The position numbers and the translations under genes are program-made. The notes below the pieces were generated by a model, which saw only the letters and a list, made by a program, of their open reading frames with translations, was not told the origin of the DNA and did not search any database. A stretch of DNA of 64,000 nt from Oceanispirochaeta crateris (lineage in GTDB: Bacteria > Spirochaetota > Spirochaetia > DSM-2461). Location: the NCBI RefSeq assembly GCF_008329965.1, contig NZ_CP036150.1:1-64000 (forward strand), given 5' to 3'. This document shows, in pieces, positions 1 to 8,337 of the stretch. The stretch's first letter is position 1. The number at the start of each line of letters is the position of its first letter.

Positions 1-1196
1 AAAATATTTTTGTCATGAGAGAACCTATCGGGAAATCCGGTTTCTCCATTAGTGACAGGAAGATGGAGGTTGAAACGGATAAACTACTTCGTTCTTTCGG
101 GATTGAAATTAATTCTTCACTTCCTGTTTTAAGTCTTTCAATAGCAGAAAGACAGCTAATTGAAATTATTAAAGCCATCAGATTGGATCCTAAAATCCTG
201 ATTCTTGATGAACCCACTTCCTCACTGAGTGATGAAGAGGTGAAAATCCTTTTTTCGATCATTGGACACTTAAAAGAAAAGGGATGTGCCATCATTTATA
301 TTACACATAAAATGTCTGAAGTTTTTACTATTTGCGATGAAGTGACTGTCTTCAGAGATGGTAAATATATTGGTACAGAGAAAGTTGAAAATGTTGATCA
401 GGCATCTTTAGTCAAAATGATGATCGGCAGAGATCTCCAGCATGCATTCCCTGAAATGGTGAATTCTATACAGGAGGATGATGCTCTCCGCGTTGAAAAT
501 CTGACAAATAACCCTTTTTATCATGATATTTCCTTTCATGTTAAAAAAGGAGAAATATATGGACTGTACGGTTTGGTGGGTTCAGGACGAACTGAGATCA
601 TGAAAGGTCTTTTCGGAGTTCTCCCGAAGAAAGAGGGGCGAATTGTTATTCATGGAAAAGAAATCAATGTAAATACACCTACTAAAGCAATAAACTCAGG
701 AATGGCTTTTGTTACAGAAAATAGAAAAGAAGAAGGTCTTATACTTACTTCATCCATAGAAGAAAATATTTCTATGGTATGTATTGATCATGTTATTCAG
801 CATGGATTTATAAACCGGAGAAAAGAATCTGAACTGGCAAAAAAACATGTAAAAGGGTTCAGAATAAAAACACCCAGCACTGACCAGATGGTTAACAATC
901 TTAGTGGTGGAAATCAGCAGAAAGTTGTGTTGGCTAAATGGTTTGAACATAATCCTGATATCTTTATCCTCGATGAACCCACAAGAGGTATAGATGTGGG
1001 AGCAAAATTTGAAATTTATCAGGTTATTCAGGAACTTGTGAAGACTGGTGTTGCCGTCATCCTTATTTCATCAGAACTGCCTGAGATAATGAACCTTTGC
1101 CATAGAGTTGGTCTGGTTCGAAATAATTCAATTATTCATGACATACAAACAGATAAAATTACTGAGGATCAGATTCTCATGAAATTAACAGAGTAG
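1..1196 (+). CDS. Sugar ABC transporter ATP-binding protein, RbsA/MglA type (5' end outside window)
   Basis: Cytoplasmic ATPase of a monosaccharide/polyol importer with two fused ABC domains. The reading frame is open to the left edge (codons from base 3 read NIFVMREP, resembling the ENIFxGREP segment of RbsA), so the gene starts upstream and the Walker A of domain 1 is missing. Visible in domain 1: a degenerate signature and Walker B (LILDEPTSSLS). Domain 2 has the degenerate P-loop typical of RbsA (GLVGSGRTE), the signature LSGGNQQK and Walker B FILDEPTRGIDVG. The permease gene follows after 12 bp. About 395 codons are present out of the usual 500. The periplasmic binding protein is probably upstream. 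Sugar specificity cannot be read from this subunit; the downstream kinase and GatZ-like gene suggest a tagatose-related sugar or polyol. Confidence 0.93.
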   Translation, partial: NIFVMREPIGKSGFSISDRKMEVETDKLLRSFGIEINSSLPVLSLSIAERQLIEIIKAIRLDPKILILDEPTSSLSDEEVKILFSIIGHLKEKGCAIIYITHKMSEVFTICDEVTVFRDGKYIGTEKVENVDQASLVKMMIGRDLQHAFPEMVNSIQEDDALRVENLTNNPFYHDISFHVKKGEIYGLYGLVGSGRTEIMKGLFGVLPKKEGRIVIHGKEINVNTPTKAINSGMAFVTENRKEEGLILTSSIEENISMVCIDHVIQHGFINRRKESELAKKHVKGFRIKTPSTDQMVNNLSGGNQQKVVLAKWFEHNPDIFILDEPTRGIDVGAKFEIYQVIQELVKTGVAVILISSELPEIMNLCHRVGLVRNNSIIHDIQTDKITEDQILMKLTE

Positions 1197-1208
1197 AAGG
1201 ATAGGAAT

Positions 1209-2168
1209 GTGAACATTAATCATAAGAATAGGTTCCTTAGAAATTATGGGGGAATATTACTAGCATTACTGTTGATAGCAGTATTTTTTTCATTATTGAG
1301 TCAGTATTTTCTGACCGTAAATAACCTGCTTAGTGTTTTGCTTCAGGTTTCAATCATATCTATTACTGCTTTCGGGATGACCTACGCCTTGATGATCGGT
1401 GGAATTGACTTATCCGTGGGATCCATTATTGCTCTTGCGGGCATGGTCTTTGCGATTACCCTAAATGCAACAGGAATACTCTTTGTTGCAATAGCTGCAG
1501 CCATCACGGCAGGATTGATTGTTGGATTTATTAATGGAATTATCATTGCCAAACTAGAAATCCCTCCTTTTATTGTTACTGTGGCAACTATGGGAATCTT
1601 TCGTGGAGTAGCATATTCATTTACTGATTCCAAGCCTGTACCCATTGAACTGCCAAGTGCTCTGGCTATTGGAAATGACAGGTTTCTGTTTATCCCAATT
1701 CCTGTGTGGATTGTTCTTGTTTTACTTATTATTTCTCATATTGTACTGGATAAAACGAAACTCGGTCGTCAAACTAAACTTGTTGGTGGTAACCGTGAGT
1801 CTGCAAAATATGCCGGTGTAAATACTGCAAAAATAGAAGTTATTGTCTTTATGATCACTGGTTTAGCATCAGCTGTCAGCGGTATTATTTTGACTTCCCG
1901 TCTGTATTCTGCTCAACCGAATGCCGCTTTAGGTTATGAACTTGATGCAATTGCTGCGGCAGTACTTGGAGGAACCAGTCTTTCCGGTGGATATGGTTCT
2001 GTAATCGGAACTTTTATAGGTGCCTTAATTATTGGAATTGTAAATAATGGTATGAACCTTTTGGGACTATCATACTTTTATCAACTGATCATAAAAGGAA
2101 TTATTATTCTCATCGCTGTTTATGCAGACATCAGAAATAAGAAAAAAATGTTAAAGGTAGAGGGTTAA
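1209..2168 (+). CDS. Sugar ABC transporter permease, RbsC/XylH family
   Basis: Inner-membrane permease of 319 residues, the usual length for the branched-chain/ribose permease family. It has about eight to ten hydrophobic segments and the conserved stretch GGIDLSVGSI near residues 62-71, followed by a GFINGIIIAKLEIPPFIVT segment. The start is a GTG: the ATG two bases earlier is followed directly by a stop in its own frame. An AGAAGGAT sequence lies about 7 nt upstream of the GTG. The stop codon overlaps the next start (TAATG), so the kinase is translationally coupled. Together with the upstream ATPase it forms the import channel of the operon. Confidence 0.93.
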   Translation: MNINHKNRFLRNYGGILLALLLIAVFFSLLSQYFLTVNNLLSVLLQVSIISITAFGMTYALMIGGIDLSVGSIIALAGMVFAITLNATGILFVAIAAAITAGLIVGFINGIIIAKLEIPPFIVTVATMGIFRGVAYSFTDSKPVPIELPSALAIGNDRFLFIPIPVWIVLVLLIISHIVLDKTKLGRQTKLVGGNRESAKYAGVNTAKIEVIVFMITGLASAVSGIILTSRLYSAQPNAALGYELDAIAAAVLGGTSLSGGYGSVIGTFIGALIIGIVNNGMNLLGLSYFYQLIIKGIIILIAVYADIRNKKKMLKVEG

Positions 2169-3091
2169 TGAAAAAAGTTCTTGTCATCGGTGAGATTTTA
2201 GTTGAAATAATGGCGAATGAGAAGGATCAGTCATTTCTGGACGCAGGGGATTTCTCCGGACCCTATGTAAGTGGTGCTCCAGCCATTTTTATTGATCAGG
2301 TCGCAAAATTTAAAGTACCTTGTTCTATTCTTGCAGCTGTAGGAGATGATGATTTTGGAAAAATGTGTCTTAAAAAATTGAAAGAGGACGGAGTCGATAT
2401 AACTAATATAAAAATTACTGCAGACGTTTCGACAGGCATAGCATTTGTCCGGTATAATTCCGATGGTTCCAGAAACTTTATTTTTCATTTAAAAAATGCC
2501 GCCTGCGGTACATTGAGAAGTGAAGACCTTGATACTATGTCATGGAATGATATTGCTGTGTTTCATGTTATGGGGTCTTCAATCTTTAATAAAGAGATGT
2601 TTTCAATTCACCATAAAGCGATTAAAATGATTCCTGATGAATGTCTTGTTTCGTTCGACCCTAATATACGGCCTGAAATTTTAAAAAGTGATCCTAAATT
2701 AAAAGAATTGATTCTTGATCTTTTTTCAAAGACTAAAATCCTATTTGTTACTGAAGATGAGTTAGAATTCCTTACTCAAAAGACGAGTCTGAAGCAATCT
2801 TTGGATTCATGTTTTACAAAAGGTATTCATACTGTAATTGTTAAACGTGGTAAAGCGGGGGCTTCGGTTTACACCGATAGTCAGTGCATAGACGCTCAGC
2901 CTATCTCTGTAGAAGAAGTGGATCCCACCGGTGCAGGAGATACCTTCGCTGGTGCATTTATAGCTGGAGTCATTCATCAGTGGTCCTTGGAAACATGCTT
3001 GCGAAGAGCAAACTATGCAGGAGCTTCAGCAGTCACAAAAAGAGGTCCAATGGAAGGAACAGTACTTTTTGATAACGTAATACATAAATAA
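2168..3091 (+). CDS. PfkB-family sugar kinase, possibly tagatose kinase
   Basis: A 307-residue ribokinase-fold kinase that phosphorylates the imported sugar with ATP. It has the N-terminal GEILVEIMA segment and the C-terminal PfkB signature DPTGAGDTFAGAF (about residues 255-267), which holds the catalytic Asp and the anion hole. Its start overlaps the permease stop by one base. The operon is transporter, kinase, LacI regulator, GatZ-like protein. An equivalent set in Agrobacterium has been reported to degrade altritol/galactitol through D-tagatose and tagatose 6-phosphate, so tagatose kinase is a reasonable guess. Fructokinase or KDG kinase activity cannot be excluded from sequence. Confidence 0.88.
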   Translation: MKKVLVIGEILVEIMANEKDQSFLDAGDFSGPYVSGAPAIFIDQVAKFKVPCSILAAVGDDDFGKMCLKKLKEDGVDITNIKITADVSTGIAFVRYNSDGSRNFIFHLKNAACGTLRSEDLDTMSWNDIAVFHVMGSSIFNKEMFSIHHKAIKMIPDECLVSFDPNIRPEILKSDPKLKELILDLFSKTKILFVTEDELEFLTQKTSLKQSLDSCFTKGIHTVIVKRGKAGASVYTDSQCIDAQPISVEEVDPTGAGDTFAGAFIAGVIHQWSLETCLRRANYAGASAVTKRGPMEGTVLFDNVIHK

Positions 3092-3110
3092 GTCATAAAA
3101 GGTTTAGATC

Positions 3111-4151
3111 GTGGGTATAGCAACTGGAAATAGAAAAGTATCATTAAAAGAAATTGCTAAAGTAGAACATGTCTCTATTGCTACTGTCTCAATGGCATTG
3201 TCAGGTAAATCAGGTGTTTCCAGAGAAGTTGCTGACCGAATAAAGAAGACAGCAGATCAAATGGGATATGTTCCTCCAAAGCGGGAAAAACGTGTTGAAA
3301 AACGCCTTGGTAGTATAGCTATTCTTCAGCCAATTGATGAATTCAGTATGCATTCTTGGAGTATCTTTACCAGAATAATCAAACAGATAGAACAAAATCT
3401 CATTAGTAATGATTTTTTTCCTGTAATTATACCTATCAATAACATAATAAGAACAGAGGATACTCTCCGTAAATTAATTGAAATGAATGTTCATGCTGTT
3501 GTTTCCATTCATCATATTGATGAATCTTTATTTCATGATCTTACTATCCGTGGTATTTCAGTTATTATTATCAATAATAGTTCTTTGGAAGATTCCTATA
3601 CATCAGTGCTTGTTGATGACTTTCAGGGTGCTTATAATTCTGCACTTGAGCTTGTTCATAACGGTCATAAGAGAATTCTTTATGTGGATTATCCTCGTTC
3701 AGACTTACCTAACATAACATTGGATAGGCGAATGGGGGTTCAGAAAGCATCCCTTGAATTTGCTTCTTCTGGTTTTGAGTTTAGTTTAATAGAACTTCCT
3801 AATTATGATATTGCATCGATAAAACAGGAGTTAACCATCATTCAGGAAAAAAATATTACCGCGTTATTGTCTCATGATGATTATATCGCTGCTAGTATTT
3901 ATATGGTTTTGAACCAAATGGGTTATTCAATTCCAGAGGATGTCTCCATGATTTCCACAGGAGGAGGGGTCCTTGATTATTCTATTGCTTCGACTCCTCA
4001 GCTGTCTGCTTATGAACTTGATGTAGACTTAATTGGTCAAATCGCAGGGGAAGAAATTCTTCGATTGATAAGTTCGGAAGAAAAGGATATTCGTGTATTA
4101 CGCACGAAACAGTTGTTTCGGGATAGATCGAGCATTAAAAAATATATATAG
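3111..4151 (+). CDS. LacI-family transcriptional regulator of the sugar operon
   Basis: A 346-residue repressor. The N-terminal helix-turn-helix and hinge occupy residues 9-35 (VSLKEIAKVEHVSIATVSMA), followed by a periplasmic-binding-protein-like sugar-sensing domain. The start is GTG with AAAGG 8 nt upstream. It lies inside the operon, 19 bp after the kinase, so it is co-transcribed with the genes it probably controls; its operator is expected upstream of this window. The coding sequence is notably AT-rich (a 60-base stretch at 3841 has 19 G/C), unlike the GatZ-like gene immediately downstream. The effector is unknown. Confidence 0.93.
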   Translation: MGIATGNRKVSLKEIAKVEHVSIATVSMALSGKSGVSREVADRIKKTADQMGYVPPKREKRVEKRLGSIAILQPIDEFSMHSWSIFTRIIKQIEQNLISNDFFPVIIPINNIIRTEDTLRKLIEMNVHAVVSIHHIDESLFHDLTIRGISVIIINNSSLEDSYTSVLVDDFQGAYNSALELVHNGHKRILYVDYPRSDLPNITLDRRMGVQKASLEFASSGFEFSLIELPNYDIASIKQELTIIQEKNITALLSHDDYIAASIYMVLNQMGYSIPEDVSMISTGGGVLDYSIASTPQLSAYELDVDLIGQIAGEEILRLISSEEKDIRVLRTKQLFRDRSSIKKYI

Positions 4152-4202
4152 ACTGCATTAATTTACTATAGAATCCAATCATAAAAAAAGTGGAGTTAAA
4201 AT

Positions 4203-5525
4203 ATGACAGCAACACGAGAATTTTTGAATCTTATGAAAAACAATAAAGCTGGTAAGGCTACAGGGCTATATTCAGTCTGCTCTGCCCACCCGGATGTAAT
4301 CAAAGCCTGTATGCTTCAGGCTAGAGACGACGGTTCAATCGTCCTTATTGAGTCTACAAGTAATCAGGTTGACCAGTTTGGCGGGTATACCGGTATGGTG
4401 CCGGCTGAATTTGTCAATTATGTCAAAGGTTTGGCTCAAGAATCAGAACTTCCCTTTGAGAAAGTCCTTCTAGGGGGGGATCATCTGGGACCAAACGCAT
4501 GGCAGGGTGAGCCGGCAGAAGAGGCCATGGCAAAAGCCCGTGACCTGATTGCCGCCTATGTCAAAGCTGGATACAAGAAAATCCATCTGGATGCCTCCAT
4601 GTTCTGCGCCGATGACAAGGGCGACAGGCACAAACCCCTGGCCGATGAAATTGTCTCCTCCCGGGCAGCAGAGCTCTGCAGTGTTGCAGAAAAAACCTTT
4701 ACCGAGAGCTTTGGCGGAGAATCAGACATCATCTATATCATCGGAACAGAAGTTCCCATCCCAGGGGGAGCCCAGGAAGAGGAAGAGACTGTCACTCCCA
4801 CACCCGCTTTGAATGCTAAAAACACAATTGCTGTTACCAAGGCCGCCTTTGAGGCCCGGGGTCTGCACAGTGCATGGAAACGGGTCATCGGCCTGGTTGT
4901 TCAGCCCGGAGTTGAGTTTGGAGATGATCAGGTCTTTCATTACGACAGTAAGGCTGCCGCCGACCTCAGTGCCATGATTGAAGGGAATCCCCAGTTTGTC
5001 TATGAAGCTCACTCTACCGACTACCAGAGTGAAACAGGACTTTCCCGCTTGGTGAAAGATCACTACTGCATCCTCAAAGTCGGTCCCTGGTTGACCTTTG
5101 CCTACAGAGAGGCTCTTTTTGCCCTGGAAAGCATGGAAATTGAGCTGCTTGGTCATCAAAGGGGGGTCAAACTCTCAGGTTTAAAAGCGACCCTCGAGAA
5201 GGTGATGCAGGAAAATCCGGGTTACTGGAAGAAGTACTATCCCGGTACAGCGGAGCAGCAGCATTTCAAACGGAAATACAGCTTCAGTGACAGGAGCCGT
5301 TACTACTGGCCCAATAAAGAGCTGCAGGCTTCTGTTGCCCTGTTAAAGAAAAATCTGAATGAGGGAGGTATCTCTCTTTCTCTGCTGAGTCAGTATATGC
5401 CGAATCAATATACGGCTGTGCAGGAGGGGCAGATCAAGCTGTCCGCCGAAGAATTGATTATCAGCCGTATCAGGGATGTGGCCGGAGTTTATGCCCGGGC
5501 TTGTGGATTTGGCAAGTGTTGTTGA
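4203..5525 (+). CDS. GatZ/KbaZ-like protein, candidate tagatose-6-phosphate 4-epimerase
   Basis: A 440-residue TIM-barrel protein of the GatZ/KbaZ family (Pfam name 'tagatose 6 phosphate kinase', a historical misnomer). Family landmarks: GGDHLGPNAWQ near residue 90, HLDASMFCADD, EAHSTDYQ, and GPWLTFAYREALFALE. In enterobacteria GatZ supports the class II aldolase GatY, but no GatY/KbaY gene is present here. Stand-alone homologues next to a tagatose kinase have been reported to epimerise tagatose 6-phosphate to fructose 6-phosphate, which fits this operon. The start ATG has GGAG 7 nt upstream. From about the 80th codon the gene is GC-richer than its four upstream neighbours (34 G/C in 60 bases at 4861). 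Confidence 0.88.
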   Translation: MTATREFLNLMKNNKAGKATGLYSVCSAHPDVIKACMLQARDDGSIVLIESTSNQVDQFGGYTGMVPAEFVNYVKGLAQESELPFEKVLLGGDHLGPNAWQGEPAEEAMAKARDLIAAYVKAGYKKIHLDASMFCADDKGDRHKPLADEIVSSRAAELCSVAEKTFTESFGGESDIIYIIGTEVPIPGGAQEEEETVTPTPALNAKNTIAVTKAAFEARGLHSAWKRVIGLVVQPGVEFGDDQVFHYDSKAAADLSAMIEGNPQFVYEAHSTDYQSETGLSRLVKDHYCILKVGPWLTFAYREALFALESMEIELLGHQRGVKLSGLKATLEKVMQENPGYWKKYYPGTAEQQHFKRKYSFSDRSRYYWPNKELQASVALLKKNLNEGGISLSLLSQYMPNQYTAVQEGQIKLSAEELIISRIRDVAGVYARACGFGKCC

Positions 5526-5543
5526 TTTTCAAACTTGAATTAT

Positions 5544-5588
5544 AAAAAAAACTCCGCCGGGCAGGAAGGATCAACTGGACCGACGGAG
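5544..5588 (-). terminator. Intrinsic terminator downstream of the zinc dehydrogenase
   Basis: Read on the minus strand, arms CTCCGTCGG (5588-5580) and CCGGCGGAG (5560-5552) form a 9-bp stem with one G-T pair, followed by eight T (5551-5544). It lies about 90 bp beyond the dehydrogenase stop and is oriented for that leftward gene. A second hairpin overlaps that stop codon itself. Confidence 0.7.
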
Positions 5589-5659
5589 ACAACCGGGAAT
5601 CGAAACCGGAGAAACTAATTGTGCTCCTGAATTCTCTTTCTGGCAAGTGTTCATTTACG

Positions 5660-5686
5660 AAAAAAGTGAAAGTCTTTTCACTTTTC
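5660..5686 (-). terminator. Hairpin overlapping the dehydrogenase stop codon
   Basis: An inverted repeat of the form GAAAAGTGAAA-AGAC-TTTCACTTTTTTC on the minus strand, running into T-rich sequence, overlaps the stop codon of the zinc dehydrogenase. It looks like a first intrinsic terminator, backed up by the GC-richer one further downstream. Stem composition is AT-rich, so efficiency is uncertain. Confidence 0.5.
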
Positions 5687-6850
5687 GGGAATGACAATTC
5701 CCTTGAGGTAATCCGTATCATTCATTTTTTTCAATGTACCTAGAAGGCCTTCCAGGTTTGTTCTGTGAGTGAACATTTTAGACAGTCCCAACGACTCATG
5801 ACGTTCAAGAATTCCAAAGGCTTTATTGAAGGCTGCCGGGTGGTTGGCGCTCATCCCCAGGATACGGGCGTGTTTGCTGCACACGAGTCTTGCCGGATCA
5901 AAGGAGACCTCCCGACCCTGGTTGACCATGTTGCCCACCTCAATAAAGGTCCCCATGCGGCGCATCATTTCAAGCCCGTCCACAAAGGTGTCCACGTTAT
6001 TGGAGCACTGAATGACCACATCGGCGCCGCCGGAAGTCAAATCCCGTACCATTTCTATGCGTTCCTTTCTGTCGTGCTGATGATAATCGATGATATGGTC
6101 GGCCCGGGCAATCTCTCTTGTCAGGCGCAGCCGGGTGTCCCGGCTTCCAATCATGATCACCTGGCGAGCTCCCATTAGCCTTGCCAGAAGAGCCGACAAT
6201 ACACCTACCTGACCGGAGCCTATAACGGCGACTCGTGAATCAGTTGTCAATCCTGCTTCCATGATACCCGGTCCTGTGAGGGTCAGTTCCAGGGCTCTCA
6301 TGGCCACAGCCATGGGGTCCAGGAGCACGGCAATGTCGGCGGGCATGGCATCGGGAACTTTCCACACATAGGTTTCTGGAAAAACATAGACATACTCTGC
6401 AAACCCTCCCATGAAGTAGGGCCAATGGCTGATATCTGAACTGATTGTTTCTTTGCCTTCCAGTCCCAGCTTGGAGTAGGGGACTCCATAGACAAAGGAG
6501 TTATCACAGACTGTGCAGGTTCCCGGACGGCTGGCCAGGCATCCTGCGCATTTACCGCAGGTAATCCAGGGATAGAGGACGATCCGGTCTCCCTCTGCCA
6601 GGGGACCTCCAAAGATGTTCAGGCTCTTATTGGCCTTTGAACCCATGGAGACGATTGTCCCAGTGACTTCATGGCTCATGATGGCCGGGTAGGGGGGCGT
6701 ATCCTGGATGAGGTGTCCGTCTGTGCCGCAGATTCCGGCAGCCTCCACCTTCAATAGAAGGCCGTCTTCTTTGACCTTGGGAATGGGGAGATTTTGAATC
6801 TCTATGTCATAAGGACCCTTCCAGACCGCGGCTTTTCCTGTTTGACTCAT
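5678..6850 (-). CDS. Zinc-dependent medium-chain alcohol/polyol dehydrogenase
   Basis: A 390-residue MDR-superfamily dehydrogenase that oxidises an alcohol or polyol with NAD(P). The GroES-like domain comes first, with catalytic zinc ligands C41 (GICGTDGHL) and H60-E61. Four cysteines at 98, 101, 104 and 112 (CGKCAGC...C) bind the structural zinc. The Rossmann domain carries VIGSGQVGVL near residue 205. The start ATG has AAGGAAG 6 nt upstream. It is convergent with the sugar operon on its left, so it may supply the ketose from a polyol (for example altritol, galactitol or sorbitol), but it is transcribed separately and the link is only positional. Two hairpins follow the gene. Confidence 0.9.
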   Translation of the reverse strand: MSQTGKAAVWKGPYDIEIQNLPIPKVKEDGLLLKVEAAGICGTDGHLIQDTPPYPAIMSHEVTGTIVSMGSKANKSLNIFGGPLAEGDRIVLYPWITCGKCAGCLASRPGTCTVCDNSFVYGVPYSKLGLEGKETISSDISHWPYFMGGFAEYVYVFPETYVWKVPDAMPADIAVLLDPMAVAMRALELTLTGPGIMEAGLTTDSRVAVIGSGQVGVLSALLARLMGARQVIMIGSRDTRLRLTREIARADHIIDYHQHDRKERIEMVRDLTSGGADVVIQCSNNVDTFVDGLEMMRRMGTFIEVGNMVNQGREVSFDPARLVCSKHARILGMSANHPAAFNKAFGILERHESLGLSKMFTHRTNLEGLLGTLKKMNDTDYLKGIVIPEK

Positions 6851-6908
6851 GTATTACTTCCTTAAAAGGGATTGATTTGTTCATTATCATATCCCACTGA
6901 GGACTCTG

Positions 6909-8153
6909 TCAATTATTTCCTTTTATGGCCAGCACGGCATTCTGCCCGCCGAAGCCGAAGGAGTTGGTCAGGGCTGCGGAAAATCGGAGCTCCCTGGCCT
7001 GGTTGGGAACAGTGTCCAGAGGACAATCAGGATCGGGGGTTTCCTGGTTGATGGTGGGAGGAATGATCCCATTATAAAGGCTTAAAATGGTGGCGGCTGT
7101 TTCTATTGCCCCTGCAGCGCCCAGGGTATGGCCAATCATGGACTTATTGGAGCTCACTGGAATCTTAGAACTCCTTTCGCCAAAGACGCCCTGAATGGCC
7201 CGGGATTCTGTTTTGTCATTGGCCTGAGTGGATGTTCCATGGGCGTTGATATACCCGATATCCCCGGGTGTTAAGTCCGCATCTGCAATGGCCAGCTCCA
7301 TGGCTCTACCCGACCACCTTCCGTTTTCATCAGGAGCGGCAATACTGGAGGCATCGGCTGTCATCCCAACCCCGGCCAGGCAGGCGTAAATACGGGCTCC
7401 TCGTTTTTCTGCGGCTCCTCGTTTCTCAAGAACAAGGGCGGCTGCTCCCTCGCCAATGACAAATCCGTCTCTATCCCTGTCGAAGGGGCGGCTGGCTTTT
7501 CGGGGATCTTCATTTCTGGTTGAGAGGACCCTCATGCATCCATAGGCATCCACCACCAGGGGGGTAATTGTCGACTCTGTTCCTCCGGCTATCATCACAT
7601 CCGCCTGATTCAGTCTGAGGATATGCATGGCCGAGGCTATGGAATGAATCCCTGTGGCACAGGCGGACAGGGCGGCCATGTTGGGACCGTGGAGACCCAG
7701 TTCTATGGCCACGTTTCCTGCTGCCATATTGGGAATGATTCTGGGGACTGCCAGAGGGTGTCCCTTGCCGGGACCCCGCTCGGTGAGAATAGCAAACTGT
7801 TTTTCCAATACCTCATAATCTCCCGCCGCAGATCCCATGATGCAGCCGGCTCTGACGGGATCAAAACTACTGAGATCCAGATGAGCATCCTTTACGGCTT
7901 CAAGAGAGGCACAAACCGCAATCTGTGAAAACCGTGACATTTTGCGGGCGTTCTTTTTATCCATGAAGTCAGAAGCTTTGAAGTCCTTGAGTTCACAAGC
8001 TATGGTTGTGGAAAAACCCTCCGGGGTGAATGCCTGTATAGGGGCCGCACCGGAAACTCCGGATATGAGATTCTTCCAGAAATCATCCTTGTTTAAGCCT
8101 ATGGGTGTTAACGTTCCGATACCTGTGACGACGATGTCTTCTTTGTTCTTCAT
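6909..8153 (-). CDS. fabF: Beta-ketoacyl-ACP synthase II (FabF)
   Basis: A 414-residue condensing enzyme of type II fatty-acid synthesis; it extends acyl-ACP with malonyl-ACP. The catalytic triad is visible: C165 (ALSACATGIH), H305 (NAHGTST) and H342 (IGHTLGAAGA). Length and motifs match FabF rather than FabH or FabB. The start ATG has AAGGAG about 8 nt upstream. The gene stands alone, diverging from an NPD-family flavoprotein across a 184-bp region holding two copies of a palindromic element that recurs before the acetyl-CoA carboxylase gene. No acpP or other fab gene adjoins it, so its control is probably through that shared element. Confidence 0.95.
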   Translation of the reverse strand: MKNKEDIVVTGIGTLTPIGLNKDDFWKNLISGVSGAAPIQAFTPEGFSTTIACELKDFKASDFMDKKNARKMSRFSQIAVCASLEAVKDAHLDLSSFDPVRAGCIMGSAAGDYEVLEKQFAILTERGPGKGHPLAVPRIIPNMAAGNVAIELGLHGPNMAALSACATGIHSIASAMHILRLNQADVMIAGGTESTITPLVVDAYGCMRVLSTRNEDPRKASRPFDRDRDGFVIGEGAAALVLEKRGAAEKRGARIYACLAGVGMTADASSIAAPDENGRWSGRAMELAIADADLTPGDIGYINAHGTSTQANDKTESRAIQGVFGERSSKIPVSSNKSMIGHTLGAAGAIETAATILSLYNGIIPPTINQETPDPDCPLDTVPNQARELRFSAALTNSFGFGGQNAVLAIKGNN

Positions 8154-8174
8154 GGGAGTACTCCTTCTTGTTTT

Positions 8175-8207
8175 TATATTGACATAAAAATCTAAAATGT
8201 CAATATA
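8175..8207. promoter_or_regulatory. Operator O1: perfect palindrome between fabF and the NPD flavoprotein
   Basis: TATATTGACAT (8175-8185), 11-bp spacer, ATGTCAATATA (8197-8207). The perfect symmetry extends to 13-bp arms (8173-8185 and 8197-8209). On each strand it contains TTGACA and TATAAA separated by 19 bp, so two divergent promoter-like sequences are superimposed on the palindrome. The same element with identical spacing is found at 42022-42054. On the fabF side the predicted transcript start would fall very close to the ribosome-binding site. Confidence 0.75.
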
Positions 8208-8226
8208 AACCTAGTGTATATGGACT

Positions 8227-8259
8227 ATTTATGACATATCTGTTTAAACTGTCAAAATA
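8227..8259. promoter_or_regulatory. Operator O2: second copy of the fabF palindromic element
   Basis: TGACA (8232-8236) and TGTCA (8250-8254) are separated by 13 bp exactly as in O1, with flanking arms ATTTATGACAT and CTGTCAAAATA. Its centre is 52 bp from the centre of O1, close to five helical turns. On the minus strand it reads TTGACA-18 bp-TAAATA, which could be the fabF promoter with a more normal leader length. The arms are less perfect than in O1. Confidence 0.55.
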
Positions 8260-8337
8260 ACGTTTACACTTTTACAAACATCCCGTACTATTCTGGTATT
8301 GAATTTAACAAAAGATCATAAGGATAAGGAGTCAGAT

